Below, in pieces: positions 48,385 through 60,536 of a DNA stretch of 64,000 nt. The stretch covers positions 10,148,214-10,212,213 of the forward strand of contig CM036188.1 in assembly GCA_020631735.1 (NCBI GenBank), written 5' to 3'. This DNA comes from Saccharum officinarum (Eukaryota; Streptophyta; Magnoliopsida; Poales; Poaceae). The notes under the pieces were generated by a model that was given only the letters and a program-made list of their open reading frames with translations, searched no databases and was not told the DNA's origin. Numbering within the stretch: the first letter of the stretch is position 1; every line of letters starts with the position of its first letter. A program made the translations under genes and the position numbers.

Positions 48385-49089
48385 ATGTCTCCTCATCCTC
48401 GTATGTCAGTTGCTCAGTATGTTGGTCGCTTCAAACCCCAGGAACCCTATATTGATGGTGACCAAGAGATATCGGATGCTGAATCAAGAGTGAGAGATAC
48501 CTCAAAGGAGAATTTAGTCATGGGATGGACTACGAAGCATCACATCATGGTTCCTAAAGCTGATGTTTTCTTACATGACATGTTGACAAGAACTTTGGAT
48601 AATTATTATTACGATTGGGAAGCTACATTGGAGTATCACTGCAAGGAGTATAGTCATCCATTGATGGGTTCTTACTGGGAGACTGAGCTATGGGTCAAGA
48701 CAATGGATCCTACCACTAAGGAGTCTAAGGTGGAGTCAAAGTTCATCACCCAAGTAAGCCGGGCAACTTTAGAAACAAGTATGGAAGATGTCGCCTACAA
48801 TGCGTTTGTCTACTACCATGGTCTTCGCTCGGATAAGACATTGCAGGGTGCACTCCGGCATTTCCCCTGTCTCTTACATGACAAGGGTGTTTGGACCGTG
48901 CCGCTCGCCGATGATTCATCCTTGACATTACAAGCCACAGTGGGACTAGTGCGTGAGTTGGCCCTTCATGAGGCGGATTTGAAAGATGAGTTGCTAAAGG
49001 AAAAGAAACATAAAGAGCAAGCTTATAAGAAGATCGATGAATTAAGTGCTGCGCTAGGGCTTCCCAAGAATTATGAGAAGCTCAATTAA
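48385..49089 (+). CDS. orf0, extra protein upstream of gag (element II)
   Basis: 234 residues, intact. It shares with element I's orf0 the start (PR-MS-A-YV--F), GWTT at 47-50, the YY and YHCKEYSHP block (84-92), YW at 98-99, SMEDVAYNAFVYYHG (132-146), a TVGLVRELALHEADL helix and a C-terminal coiled coil (190-224) ending LGLP. The Pro/Ala-rich N-terminal part of element I is absent, so the two proteins align only in the core and coiled coil. Function unknown. That it has stayed open while gag decayed may reflect chance or shorter target size. Confidence 0.8.
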   Translation: MSPHPRMSVAQYVGRFKPQEPYIDGDQEISDAESRVRDTSKENLVMGWTTKHHIMVPKADVFLHDMLTRTLDNYYYDWEATLEYHCKEYSHPLMGSYWETELWVKTMDPTTKESKVESKFITQVSRATLETSMEDVAYNAFVYYHGLRSDKTLQGALRHFPCLLHDKGVWTVPLADDSSLTLQATVGLVRELALHEADLKDELLKEKKHKEQAYKKIDELSAALGLPKNYEKLN

Positions 49090-49787
49090 AATTAGGAATT
49101 CCCTGTGTAATAGGAACGATATTAGTTGCGAGTCAATTTGAGTTTGGTAATGTCGAGTATTAGTATGTGGTGTGAACAATTGTGTGCTTGATGGATTGCT
49201 ATTATGATAATGTATGATTTGGATCTTTGTAATGAGTGCTAGAACTTTGTGGACATGTCTACAAGTTCCATAGTTAAGAATAATTAGTTTGAACATGATT
49301 ATTTAGTTGAGATCGGAGTAAACTTGGTTATGTCTTTTGCTGATTTCTGGATCAGTCTGGGATGTTTCGGGAATAACTAAAAATCTGTTCATGAGAAATT
49401 TATGAAATTTTACTGGGAATAATTAGACTTCTGTATCTTTCCAACCCTGCAAGAATAATCTTTTTATCTATTATGGGCTAAGAGATATACCTGTTCCAAG
49501 TTGAGATTACTGTGCAGTCTGGAATTCTGAAATAGTTTTGGTTAAGCTCAGTTTTTGATTAATTTATAGACAGAATCTGGAAAAATGATGTTAATGAAAG
49601 TTGTAGATAATTTCATAAGTTTTCCAACCATGTAAAGATCACCTTAATTGGATTACTGTAACTCGAGATATGGCAGATTTACTGAGTTGCTGAAATTGAA
49701 ATTCGCTCAGAGAATTCAGACTTAGTTATCTAGGGTATACATCATTTAGGATAATACTGAGCTTCATCTTTGGTGCTTTGAAAATAG
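49090..49787 (+). other. Conserved spacer between orf0 and gag (element II)
   Basis: 698 bp without an ORF. Shares blocks with the spacer of element I, including 'gagatatacctg', 'gcagtctg', 'gctcagtttttga' and 'aaagttgtagataatttcat'. Confidence 0.6.
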
Positions 49788-51101
49788 ATGGCATCCAGGG
49801 GTCATGGCAGAGGTCATGGAGGTGCTAACCCACCCATTACTATGGAGGAACTCATGAATACACAGAATCAAATGATGCAGATGTTTATGCAGCACCTGCA
49901 GAACAATCCCCCTGCAGGAGGACCGCCACCTGTTCATGTGAGAGACAAGCGTGGAGAATTTTTGAAAGGACGTCCTCCAGTGTTCTCTCATGCTGTGGAT
50001 CCATTGGTGGCAGATGATTGGGTGCGAGCGGTAGAGAAACAGTTGAACATCGCTCAATGTAATGATCTAGAAAAAGTGTTATATGCATCTGACCAGTTAC
50101 AGGGAACAGCTCAAACTTGGTGGGAGTCTTATCAAGTTGCACGTCCCGACAATGCTCCTCCTGTCACTTGGAATGAATTTGTTAGAGATTTTAGAGCTCG
50201 CCATATTCCAGAAGGAGTAATTGAGCTGAAACAGGAAGAATTCAGAAATCTCAGGATGGGACAGATGAGTGTTAGTGAGTATCATGACAAGTTCACGCAG
50301 TTGGCTCATTATGCTCCCAATGAAGTGAGGAAAGATGCAGATAAGCAGCGTCTCTTCCTCAAGAGAATTTATTATGATCTTCGTTTGCAGCTAAAGGGTA
50401 ATAATTATGCCAGTTTCCAGGAGCTCGTGAATAAGGCTATTGTGCTGGATAATGAACGTCGAGAGATGGATAGAAAAAGGAAGATGAAAGGACAAGGTGT
50501 TGGGAATAATAATCGCCAACGTACAAATTCTCAGCATGGGTTTTATTCAAAATTCCAAGGACCAGTCAGTTAGTGGAACCGCAATTCAAATCAACAGTGG
50601 TCTCAGAATCGGCAGAATAATCAGTTTCAGCAACGACCCCAGTATCAGTAGAATAGACAGTTCCAACAACAGAGTTGTCAGCAAACTCCATGCCAGGGTA
50701 ATTCCAACTCTACTCCAATGAAGACCAGTACACCTAGTACTCCTAATCTGTGTTATCGCTATGGAGAACCTAGACACTATGCTAATCATTGTCCCAAGAA
50801 GCAGAATCAACAGACACCGTAGGGACAGAGGTCATCCAATACTGGAAAGGTGAATCATGTGTCTACTGAAACAGCACAGACGGAGCCTGAAGTAATTCTT
50901 GGTACGTTCAATGTTCATTCTACTCCTGCAATCATTCTTTTTGATTCTGGAGCTTCGCATACCTTTATTTCGAACATTTTTGTTAAGATGCATAGTGTAC
51001 CCATGCTTGCCATGAAAGAACCTCTCTTAGTAAATTCATCTGGGGGTACCATGCAAACCACTAATAGATGCCTTCCAGTTAGTATGGTTTTAAGGGGGTA
51101 G
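49788..51101 (+). pseudogene. gag: gag-protease, broken (element II)
   Basis: Opens with 261 residues of Gag (DDWVRAVEKQL near 82), then TAG at 50571-50573. The same frame goes on through a Gln/Asn-rich linker with further TAG codons at 50649-50651 and 50820-50822. All three could come from CAG by C-to-T change. The zinc knuckle reads CYRYGEPRHYANHC: the second Cys is Tyr (TAT at 50760-50762), so zinc binding is lost. Protease follows with LFDSGAS near 50940. One G is missing from the G run at 51094-51098, giving a stop at 51099-51101 and throwing pol out of frame. In the pol frame TAG also occurs at 51179-51181. Confidence 0.85.
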
Positions 51102-51104
51102 AGT
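51088..51104 (+). other. Central PPT-like sequence (element II)
   Basis: TTTTAAGGGGGTAGAGT against the true polypurine tract TTTTAAGGGGGGTAGAAT (54223-54240): one G fewer and one A/G change. It lies about 48 percent of the way between the LTRs, at the same protein position as in element I. Confidence 0.5.
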
Positions 51105-51184
51105 TTAAGATAACTCCCATAGTGTTGAGGACATCTAGTATTGATGTGATTTTGGGAATGGATTGGATGAAACAAAATTAGGCA

Positions 51185-54100
51185 GTGATTCAGTGTCAGC
51201 AGAAAGTAGTAGTTGTGAATGCACCTAATGGAGAGAAAATCAGTGTGGATGTAGCAGTGCAGAAGCAACCAACAATTGCGGTGAATCAGTTTGCTGATGA
51301 TGCTAGTAAAGAGAATCCAGTTATCAATGAATTTCTAGATGTTTTTCCCGATGATTTGTCAGGTATGCCACCTGACCGAGACATTGAATTTCTTATTGAA
51401 TTATTACCTGGAACTACACCCATAGCTAAACGACCATATAGAATGGGAGTAGATGAATTAGAAGAACTTAAGAAACAAATTAGGGAATTACAAGATAAAG
51501 GTTTTATTCAACCTAGTTCGTCACCTTGGGGTGCGCCAGTTATATTTGTTGATAAGAAAGATGGTAGTAAGAGAATGTGTGTGGATTATCGGTCGCTTAA
51601 TGAAGTAACCATCAAGAACAAGTATCCTTTGCCCAGAATTGATGACTTGTTTGACCAGTTGAGAGGTGCTTGTGTGTTCTCTAAGATTGATTTGCGTTCT
51701 GGTTATCATCAGTTGAAGATTCGTGCCTCTGATATCCCAAAGACAGCTTTTACTATGAGATATGGTTTGTATGAGTATACGGTTATGTCATTTGGTTTGA
51801 CCAATGCACCTGCCCACTTTATGTACATGATAAATAAGGTGTTTATGGAGTATCTTGATAAGTTTGTGGTGGTATTTATTGATGATATATTGGTATTTTC
51901 CAAGACGGAGAAAGAGCATGCTGAACATTTGAGGTTGGTATTGCAGAAACTCAGAGAGCATAAGCTGTATGCTAAGCGAAGTAAGTGTGAGTTTTGGTTG
52001 AAGAAAATCTCTTTTCTTGGTCATATTATCTCTAATGGTGGAATATCAGTAGACCCAGGCAAAGTAAAGGATGTTTTGAATTGGAAGCCACCTACTAATG
52101 TGGGAGAGATTCGTAGTTTCTTGGGTTTAGCTGGATATTACAGGCGGTTCATTGAAGGGTTTTCTAAACTTGCTAAACCTATGACATCTCTATTAGAGAA
52201 GAATGTCAAGTTTGTATGGTCTGATCAATGTCAAGCTAGTTTTGAAGAATTGACGGAGAGATTGACTACTGCACCTGTCTTGGTATTGCCAGATTTAAGT
52301 AAGAAGTTTTCTATTTATTGCGATGCTTCTCGTCAAGGTTTAGGATGTGTTCTTATGCAAGAAGGTAGAGTTGTTGCCTATGCATCTAGGCAGTTGAGGA
52401 AGCATGAGCTGAATTATCCTACTCATGATTTGGAGTTAGCAACTGTAGTTCATGCTTTAAAAATATGGAGATACTATTTGATTAGACATAAGAGTGATAT
52501 ATACACTGATCATAAGAGTTTGAAGTATATTTTCACACAGTCTGATCTGAACTTAAGGCAACGTAGATGGTTGGAGTTGATCAAGGACTATGATTTAGAG
52601 ATACACTATCATCCTGGTAAGGCGAATGTAGTAGCTGATGCTCTTAGTAGAAAGAGTTATGCTAATGGGATGCAAATGTTGTCCATGACAAGTGAGTTGT
52701 GTGCTGAATTTGCATATCTGAATTTGGGAGTTGTTGCTAATACAATGGAATTAGTAATAGAACCTACATTGGAGCAAGAAATATACAAGGGTCAGTTGAA
52801 GGATGAGAAATTAAAGAAGATAGCAGAGGATATAGTGATTGGTAAGTCACCAGGGTTCCGAATAGATGATAATGGGATTTTGTGGTTTGAAAAGAGGTTG
52901 TGTGTACCTGAGGATCAGTCCATTAGGCAGGGAATCCTTCGTGAAGCTCATGAGTCAGCTTATTCTATTCATCCCGAAAGTACTAAGATGTATCTGGATC
53001 TCAAACAGAAGTACTGGTGGGTTGGACTGAAGCGAGATGTAGCTGAGTATGTGGCAGTGTATGATACTTGTCATAGAGTGAAAGCTGAGCATCAAAGACC
53101 AGCTGGATTACTGCAACCAATGAAGATTCCTGAATGGAAGTGGGAGGAAGTTGGTATGGACTTTATAGTGGGGTTACCTCGTACTCAGAGAGGTTATGAT
53201 TCTATTTGGGTGATTGTAGATCGGTTGACTAAAGTTGCTCATTTTATACCGGTTAAAACTAAGTATACTGGGGAACAACTAGCTATATTATATATGGAGA
53301 AGATTATGTGTTTATATGGAGTTCCAAAGAAGATTGTGTCTGATCGAGGTTCGCAGTTTACGTCACATTTTTGGAAGGCTGTACATGAATCTTTAGGTAC
53401 GAAGTTGAATTTTAGTACAACATATCATCCACAGACAGATGGGCAGACTGAAAGGACCAACCAGATATTAGAAGACATGTTGAGAGCTTGTGCATTGCAA
53501 TATGGAACTAGTTGGGATAAGAGTTTGCCTTATGCAGAATTTTCTTACAACAATAGTTATCAACAGAGTCTTAAGATGGCACCGTTTGAAGCTTTATATG
53601 GACGTAAGTGTAGAACTCCATTGTTTTGGGATCAGACGGGTGAGTCTCAGGTATTTGGCACAGATGTACTTAGAAACGCAGAGGATCAAGTGCGAGTGAT
53701 TCATGAGAATTTGAGAGCAGCGCAATCTCGTCAGAAGAGTTATGCTGACAATCAGAGAAGAGATTTAGTTTTTGAGGTAGGTGATTATGTCTATTTAAAG
53801 GTGTCACCAATGAGAAGTGTGAAGAGATTTAACATGAAAGGCAAGTTAGCACCAAGGTATGTTGGGCCATTTAAAGTTATTGATAGACATGGTGAGGTTG
53901 CTTATCAATTAGAGTTGCCTGAGAATTTGTCTGGAGTACATGATGTGTTTCATGTTTCTCAACTCAAGAAGTGTTTACGTGTGCCTGAGGAGCAAATACC
54001 TTTGGATGAATTGACTGTTAAGGAGGATCTTACATATGAAGAGTTTCCGATTAAGATTTTAGAAAATGCTGAAAGAGTTACTCGAAGTCGGGTTATTAAG

Positions 54101-54196
54101 ATGTGCAAAGTTCAGTGGAATCGATATTCAGAGGCAGAGGCAACCTGGGAAAGAGAGGATGAATTGAGGAAGTCATACCCGCAGTTATTTGAGTAA
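51185..54196 (+). CDS. pol: pol polyprotein: RT, RNase H, integrase, chromodomain (element II)
   Basis: 1,003 residues open, from a GTG codon just after the stop at 51179; this is not a natural start, as the frame belongs to a longer gag-pol. Reverse transcriptase with FIDD at 231-234, RNase H (YCDAS, YTDHKS, VADALS), integrase with an intact D,D35E triad (GMDFI, VSDR, DGQTE), GPF motif and a C-terminal chromodomain ending SYPQLF. One zinc-site Cys of the integrase HHCC motif is Tyr (residue 626, TAT at 53060-53062; element I has Cys635 there). The protein is therefore probably defective in integration although the frame is open. Confidence 0.92.
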   Translation: MIQCQQKVVVVNAPNGEKISVDVAVQKQPTIAVNQFADDASKENPVINEFLDVFPDDLSGMPPDRDIEFLIELLPGTTPIAKRPYRMGVDELEELKKQIRELQDKGFIQPSSSPWGAPVIFVDKKDGSKRMCVDYRSLNEVTIKNKYPLPRIDDLFDQLRGACVFSKIDLRSGYHQLKIRASDIPKTAFTMRYGLYEYTVMSFGLTNAPAHFMYMINKVFMEYLDKFVVVFIDDILVFSKTEKEHAEHLRLVLQKLREHKLYAKRSKCEFWLKKISFLGHIISNGGISVDPGKVKDVLNWKPPTNVGEIRSFLGLAGYYRRFIEGFSKLAKPMTSLLEKNVKFVWSDQCQASFEELTERLTTAPVLVLPDLSKKFSIYCDASRQGLGCVLMQEGRVVAYASRQLRKHELNYPTHDLELATVVHALKIWRYYLIRHKSDIYTDHKSLKYIFTQSDLNLRQRRWLELIKDYDLEIHYHPGKANVVADALSRKSYANGMQMLSMTSELCAEFAYLNLGVVANTMELVIEPTLEQEIYKGQLKDEKLKKIAEDIVIGKSPGFRIDDNGILWFEKRLCVPEDQSIRQGILREAHESAYSIHPESTKMYLDLKQKYWWVGLKRDVAEYVAVYDTCHRVKAEHQRPAGLLQPMKIPEWKWEEVGMDFIVGLPRTQRGYDSIWVIVDRLTKVAHFIPVKTKYTGEQLAILYMEKIMCLYGVPKKIVSDRGSQFTSHFWKAVHESLGTKLNFSTTYHPQTDGQTERTNQILEDMLRACALQYGTSWDKSLPYAEFSYNNSYQQSLKMAPFEALYGRKCRTPLFWDQTGESQVFGTDVLRNAEDQVRVIHENLRAAQSRQKSYADNQRRDLVFEVGDYVYLKVSPMRSVKRFNMKGKLAPRYVGPFKVIDRHGEVAYQLELPENLSGVHDVFHVSQLKKCLRVPEEQIPLDELTVKEDLTYEEFPIKILENAERVTRSRVIKMCKVQWNRYSEAEATWEREDELRKSYPQLFE

Positions 54197-54222
54197 GCAG
54201 TCCAATCTCGGGGATGAGATTC

Positions 54223-54240
54223 TTTTAAGGGGGGTAGAAT
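54223..54240 (+). other. Polypurine tract of element II
   Basis: TTTTAAGGGGGGTAGAAT directly before the 3' LTR at 54242. Confidence 0.85.
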
Positions 54241-54241
54241 T

Positions 54242-57136
54242 TATAACACCCAAAAATCTTAAAAGTTTGAATTAGAAGAAATTTGGAGTTAAAAGAGATT
54301 TAGTTATGAGTTTAAATAATTTAGATAATATTTAATGGGGATAAAAATTTAAAATAATAGGTGGAATATTTGGTGATGCATTCATGCTGTTGCATTTGGG
54401 TTATTTTGAGGTGTGGTTTTAGTTTTGTTTGATTTGAATTCAAATTCATTTTTAAAATGGTTTTGGAAACAAATTTAAGTGAGAAAAGAAAAGAAAAAAA
54501 AGAAACCTTACCTGTGCAGCCGGCGGCTTGGAGGCCTGCCCGAGCCGGCCTCGGCCTGCTCTTCTCCATCTCGTGAATTGGGCCGCCGAGCCGAGGAACC
54601 GCTTTCCTTCGCTCTCCCGTCGCGGTAGCATGGGCCGGCCCAGGATGTTGCAGCCGCGCGCGCGTCCCTCTCTGGTTTCGCTGACGGGCGGGACCCGCAG
54701 GTCAACCGCGTCTCCCTTCTCTGTGTCGTAACCGAGCCGGTCTTCGACGTGATCTTCACCGAATCAAACTCGTTTTCCCGGGATTTTGATCCAAATTGAG
54801 GTATCCTAGCTCTATATAAGCTAGAGCCGAGCCGCCGCCTTTCGTTTCTAGATCAAAACCGCAAGCGGACACCTCCGTTTGAGCTCTTGCCACCGCCGCA
54901 ACCCTAGGCTTCTCTGCCTTCCATCGGTGGAGCTTGCTATTCTTCCCGCGCCTCTTTTCTTTGCTTTGGTGAGATTGCCATCCTTCCCTCTTCCTTCTCA
55001 TGCTTTTCTTTAGGTTTTTAGTGCTTCGAATTGTGGGTTTTCGAGTTTCTAGTGAGCCGGCCATGGCGCCGTCGCCATCCCGAGCCGCGCTTCATCCCCG
55101 GTCGGTCATAGATGTCTTAAGCCGCCTAGATGTGTTCGTATTAAGCTCCGCCTTCGATTGGTGTAGGCTGTGAGTAGTTTGGCGGTTGAAATCAGGGAAA
55201 TCGGAGTTTTCTGGCGAGCCACGAAGACCGGCCATGGCGGCCGCTGACCGAGAGGAGGAGGATGTCGGCGCCTCTCTCTCTCTTTCATCTGTAAGCGATA
55301 GCAGCCGTCAGTTGGTTGATTGACGGTCGAGATTAGAAGATACCCCTTCGTGGGGTAAACTTTATAAAGAGCCCCTGTGTTTTCATGGAATAGAACCTGC
55401 CGTCCTTAGCGTCATTCAGGAGATACGCTTGTTAGTTCTGAAAACGTATTTCTTTCCGGTAAATCAAAAATACGTTTTCTGGTATTTACAGTTTTGCCAC
55501 ACACATTGTTTTGGTCGTAAAATCTTCGTTTTAACTTCGATTTGACCCGTTCAAGTTGCGTTAGGTTCATATTTGTGAACTCTACCTGTTAGTGTAGTTG
55601 TACAGTAGGTTTGGAAAATTTAATTTTCCAGTTTATATTAAAGTATTTATTTATCTATAGGAAATCTTAGGAAATTCATAACTTTCACGTTTTAAATCCG
55701 AATTTCGTGATCTTTACGTCTGTGTGATCGTAGCAACGTGTAGAAGAGTTTTACAAACTTTTCATACTGTTTTGCTACTATTGGTGTACTATTCTAATTA
55801 TGTTTCTTTGTTTGCTTCGTGTATGATTGCTCGGATGATTGTGTGATGATGTATGGTGATCGAGTATAGACGGTGAGCGGTTTCTTGATGATCCGGAGTA
55901 TTATTTTGAGTCAGATTAGCAGGGTCAACAGGAAAGCTTTGATCAAGGCAAGTATAACATATACATGTGTCTTCCTTGACAACCATAGAGATTATAACTT
56001 AGCTATTGATATCTTGTCTCCTTGTCACCTATGGGTTGTGCATTTGGATAGCTAATGCTAGTGCTTAATTATGAACAATGATCTTGTAGTTTGGTTAATG
56101 AATTAAGAAATCAACCATTAAGATGATTTTATTACTGTTGAAAAGGGGGCTAGAGCAAGGGGATATATTGTTGCTCTGGTTTCTCTCCATAAGGACTTAT
56201 CTGTACGTGATCATCCGGGACATACAGTACATCTATGGGGGCTATATGGCTCTGGCTTTAGTTGTTTAAAGGACCTTTTCTAGCTTGTTAGTGGTTACCT
56301 TAAATGGTGTAAGAACGGCTAGCCACGTTGGGTGTAGGACAACCTCTAGTCTTATGAGTATAGCCGTGAAGGAAGTGTGCCATTTGAAAAGGGGGGTTCC
56401 TACATCTGCCTGCCGAGTGAATCTAATGGCCCTAACTTGTTAGACGAACCTTTAAGTGGCTTTATATGAATTCCAGTGCTTTGGGCCTAGCTATCCCAGG
56501 TATTTGGAAGGCATGACTCACAGTGAAAGTGTACACCTCTGCGCAGAGTTAAAAACTGGTATACTAGCCGTGCCCATGGATACGGGCGGCCTTGGAACAT
56601 CTACGGATAGATGATCACCATTGTTATATCATGTTTAATTGATGTTGTTATTATTATGCTAATGTTAATACTATTCATTATCATTATTACAATTGATCAT
56701 TGATTCATTAATGGGAAGTGGAATATCTTGATGCTACTCAATTGCTAAATATATGATGATTAAAAGCTAAACGCAGTTAAATAGTGTCTAGCCTTTTGTG
56801 CCACATGAACCCTATGTTGTATTTGCGGAGTTCGACATGGACTCGCCCTTGCTATTTCCACCATAACAAATGAAGAATATGATGATGATTATCGAAATGA
56901 GTACTAGTCTTGGTGTCAACCAGTCAACCGTGTCCCTGTGTTTGGAGTTCCGCTGCAGATCTACTACTAGTTACTACAAATTATTGTATAAGACTATGTG
57001 TTAAATGTTTATTCGTTATGTAATAAGCACTGTGATGATACTATGTAATTTGTCTACTTATGTGTGTGACCGATTCCTGGGGCGCACATGAGTCTTTTGT
57101 GCATCCTATTTTTGTCCTTAAAAATTGGGTGTGACA
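54242..57136 (+). repeat. 3' LTR of element II
   Basis: 2,895 bp. It starts TATAACACCC where the 5' LTR has TGTAACACCC, a G-to-A change in the terminal dinucleotide. Contains the TATA box at 54813-54820. Confidence 0.95.
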
Positions 57137-57141
57137 GCTCC

Positions 57142-57570
57142 CTACTTTTGAGGGTCCTATTTTCTATACTACACTCTAGCAGTGGCCCTTAAAATAGAGC
57201 CCTCAAACTCATTCCAATAGATAATGACACCTAGGGCCCGCTTGTCATTGACTTTCTTGCCCAAAACACTAGAATCTCTCTCTCTCTATATATATTAACA
57301 ACATCAGCCACCGGAGATAGGGAGGAGCAGAGGCCAATGACGTAGGCCACGATGAACGGCCGGGATCCACAATGTTGCCATGAGAGGAGCAGAGGACAAG
57401 ACCTGCCGACGCGGACGCGGACACGGACACGGACGATGACGAGGGCGGCGCGCGACGGTTCTCGGGGCGGCGCTCGGGGCGGCCCGCGGCGGTGCTCGGG
57501 CGGTGGTGCTCGGGAGACGGCGGCGGTTCGTGTCTGCGCGTTGGTGGGGAGGAGGAGGAAGAAGGCCGGG
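57142..57570 (-). other. Probable 5' leader of the CACTA gene
   Basis: GC-rich at 57310-57570. On the minus strand it lies just downstream of a TATA box (57571-57579) and could encode a Pro/Ser-rich start (RPSSSSSPPTRR...) or be untranslated. Likely first exon spliced to the ORF2-type gene, with element II inserted in the intron. Inference only. Confidence 0.35.
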
Positions 57571-57579
57571 CCTTTATAG
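57571..57579 (-). promoter_or_regulatory. TATA box of the CACTA element
   Basis: CTATAAAGG on the minus strand, directly inside the subterminal repeat block, as in other CACTA promoters. Confidence 0.5.
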
Positions 57580-57585
57580 GCCAGG

Positions 57586-57756
57586 GACCTTTAGTCCCGG
57601 GTCTGGCCACTGTCCAGGACTAAAGGGGCTTTAGTCCCGGTTCCAGCCACTAACCGGGACTAAAGGGTGAGACCTTTAGTCCCGGTTCGTGGCTAGAATC
57701 GGGACTAAAGGCCCTTTTAGTCCTGGGCAGTGGCTAGACCCGGGACTAAAGGTCCT
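57586..57756 (-). mobile_element. CACTA subterminal repeat block, probable 5' end
   Basis: Seven or eight copies of 'cctttagtcccgg' and 'ccgggactaaagg' in both orientations with 'gtggctag' spacers, the same family as at 41.5 kb. A clean CACT terminus is not seen. Confidence 0.7.
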
Positions 57757-57758
57757 TC

Positions 57759-57798
57759 CACCAAATTCTAGCGCCTGTTTAGGCGCTAGAATTTGGTG
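57759..57798. other. 17-bp perfect hairpin
   Basis: CACCAAATTCTAGCGCC, loop TGTTTA, GGCGCTAGAATTTGGTG. It abuts the subterminal repeat block. Confidence 0.85.
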
Positions 57799-58576
57799 AA
57801 TTTTATTTTTCACCTTTTTTTCCTTTCATCTTTCTAAATGCATAGTAAATTAAATATTTGTCATAATTTTTTTTTTCAAAAATACACATTAGTTTAGTTT
57901 GACTCTATTGTGCATTACAAAAATTGTAAACACTATTTTTTTTCAAATATTTCATATTATCCAAAATAAATGTTATTTATAATCAATATTGTGTTAATGC
58001 AAAAATATAATGGGCAATTAAAATATATAAAATTGTTGGCTTTCGACAGAAAATTTGTTTTTGGGTCATTTAGACATTAAACTTTTGTTTCTTCAATAAT
58101 AATTATCCAAATGCGCGACATTAATTGTCTAAATTTGAAATTTAAAATTTTTAGAGATAAACGTCGATTTTTGAAACCCTGGATGGTCTTGAATGGAAAA
58201 CTCATGAATACAAAGTTTGTTCCACTCATCAAGACCTACATTTGGTCTAATGGTCAACTTTTTATTTGTAAAAGTTTGAATCACTCAATTTTGAATTTTG
58301 AAATAATTCATAGCCAAACGCCGGTTTTCGGAACCTTGGATGGTCTCGACTGGAAAAGCCATGGATACCAATATTGTTCCACTCATCAAGATCTACATTT
58401 CATATATAGACCATTTTTGCATTTGACAAAGTGTTGGCAAAGTATAGTTGAAAATCTATAATTCCCACATATAGCAAAGTTTGAATCACTCAAATTTGAA
58501 TTTTCAACACATAATGTTACAATTATATTACACAAGATGTCAAATACACATTATTAATTTGAGTTCACTACCTATA
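57799..58576 (-). other. AT-rich 3' region of the TNP2 gene with a repeated unit
   Basis: Two imperfect direct repeats at about 58159-58243 and 58317-58399 share 'tggatggtct', 'ttgttccactcatcaaga' and 'ctacattt'. 'gtttgaatcactcaa' also recurs (58274, 58480). Such arrays are usual next to CACTA genes. Confidence 0.5.
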
Positions 58577-60536
58577 TCAAGCGGGCACAATGGTAAACTT
58601 TTTCTTGATGTAATGCCCTTGGTTATGATCATTTCGTAACCATAGAGTGTCCTCAGCAGCGAGCAGGATGCTTAGGTTTTTGGCCACACAGAAGGGTGAG
58701 ATTCGTTCGTCCTTTTCATAATCCTCTGACACGTCTGACTTGTCTTCAATTTCCACGATGTTTCTTTTCCCTGTAAGAACTATGTGGCGCTTTGGCTCGT
58801 TGGTTTTTTTTCTCGCCATATTTCCCTCTCTTGGGTTTTGTAGACATGTCTTTCACATAGAATACCTGATTTACATCAGCAGCAAGGACGAATGGATCAT
58901 TTCTATACCTAATATTGTTGAGGTCCACTATTGTCATTCTGTACTCCTTATCGACTGATACCCCTCCGTTCATCTTCACCCATTGGCATCGGAATAGAGG
59001 GACTTTAAAATTATGTGCATAGTCTAGTTTCTAAATCTCCTCTATGCGATCATAATATGTGTTTATGTTCTCATTCGGTTCCGTAGCATCCACGCGGACA
59101 CCACTGTTTTGGTTGGTACTCTTTTTATCTTGGGATACGGTGTAAAATGTATTTCCATTTATCTTGTACCCTTTGTACGTGAGGACGTGCCACGCTGGTT
59201 GCCTAGCCAACAAATACAGTTCATCTCCAATAGTTTTATCACCCTGACATTTTTTGTGCAACCAATCACCGAATGTCTCCATGTGATGACGCGTAATCCA
59301 AGCCTCATTCTTCCCAGGATTCTCGGATCGTACAAAATTCATGTGTTTCTCAATATACGGTTCCACCACAGTGGAGTTTCGAAGAACTGTGTAGTGCGCT
59401 TTATTGAAAGAATCATCACCCTGGCTGATATATGTTTTCTTTCCTAGTGTACCATTTCCACCAAGTCTCCCCTCATACCGTGATTCAGGAAGACCAATCG
59501 GGTCAAGGTCAGGAATGAAGTCCACACAGAACTCAATGACCTCCTCTGTCCCGTATCCCTTGGCAATGCTTCCATCTGGCTGACCCCACTAGTGAACATA
59601 TTTTTTCAGTACACCCATAAATCTCTCTAAGGGAAACATGTTGTGTAGGAACACAGGACCCAGGATATTAATCTCTTTGACCAGATGAACTAGGCGATGT
59701 GTCATGATATCAAAGAAGGATGGAGGGAACACCAACTCAAAGCTGACAAGACATTGAACCATATCATTCTGTAGAGTAGCTAGATCAAAAGGATTGATTG
59801 CCTTCTGAAAAATTGCATTGAGGAATGCACACAGCTTCACGGTGGCTAGACGTACATGTGGAGGTAGAATTCCTCTTAAGGCAACCGGAAGCAGTTGCGT
59901 CATAATCATGTGGCAGTCGTGCGATTTTAAGTTGACAAATTTCTTCTTCGGCACATTTATTATACGCTTTATATTGGAGGAGAACCCAGATGGGACTTTG
60001 ATGCTGCTTAGGCACTCAAACATGCTTTCCTTCTCCTCATTGCTAAGAGTATAGCTAGCAGGTCTTAAGTAATGACGTCCATCATCTGTCTTCTCTGGAT
60101 GCAGTTTGTCTCGCTCTTTCATGCGCTTCAAGTCCTCTCGTGCCTCAAGGGTATCCTTACGCTTTCCAAACACACCCATGAACCCTAGAAGATTAACACA
60201 AAGATTCTTTGTCAGGTGCATCACGTCGATCGAGTGATGGACCTTAAGGTCTTTCCAATATGGTAGCTCCCAAAATATTGACTTCTTTTTCCACATTGGG
60301 GCGCGCCCCGAAGCGTCTTTTGGAACAAGCTCACTGCCTTGTCCCTTTCTAAACACTACTTTCAAATCCTTGACCATCTTGAATACCTCTGCCCCATCTC
60401 GGTTGCCTGGCTTGGACCGGTGTTCTGCCGTACCTTTAAAATGTTCGCCTTTCTTTCTCAACTGGTGGTTCTTAGCAAGAAATCGACGATAGCCAATGTA
60501 CATGACCTTTCGATATTTTTTTAAATAGACAGTCTC
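58577..60536 (-). pseudogene. CACTA TNP2-type transposase, 5' truncated and broken
   Basis: Read on the minus strand from 60536: YLKKYRKVMYIGYRRFLAKN, then HHSIDVMHLTKNLCVNLLGF (Transposase_21/tnp2 region), LPVALRGILPPHVRLA and HNMFPLERFMG (DUF4218), TYYDRIEEI and FKVPLFRCQW (DUF4216), ending DHNQGHYIKKKFTIVPA at 58577. Lesions: TAG at 59589-59591, TAG at 59031-59033 where relatives have Trp (TGG to TAG), and a frameshift in the A run near 58808. The N-terminal half is missing because an LTR begins at 60537. It may belong to the same element as the ORF2-type gene, but the subterminal block at 57.6 kb lies between them, so a second CACTA element is possible. Confidence 0.85.

Larger units (their letters stand above)
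46406..57136 (+). mobile_element. Full-length Ty3/gypsy chromovirus, Tekay/Del type (element II)
   Basis: 10,731 bp with a perfect 5-bp duplication GCTCC (46401-46405 and 57137-57141), inserted in the CACTA gene region. Order: 5' LTR, degenerate primer site, orf0, gag, protease, pol with chromodomain, polypurine tract, 3' LTR. The 5' LTR has lost exactly 1,106 bp relative to the 3' LTR. The LTRs otherwise differ by clearly more substitutions than those of element I, so this insertion is older. Its proteins are related to those of element I throughout (pol collinear with no net gap over 1,003 residues), but the DNA is well diverged, so it is a sister family. Confidence 0.95.
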
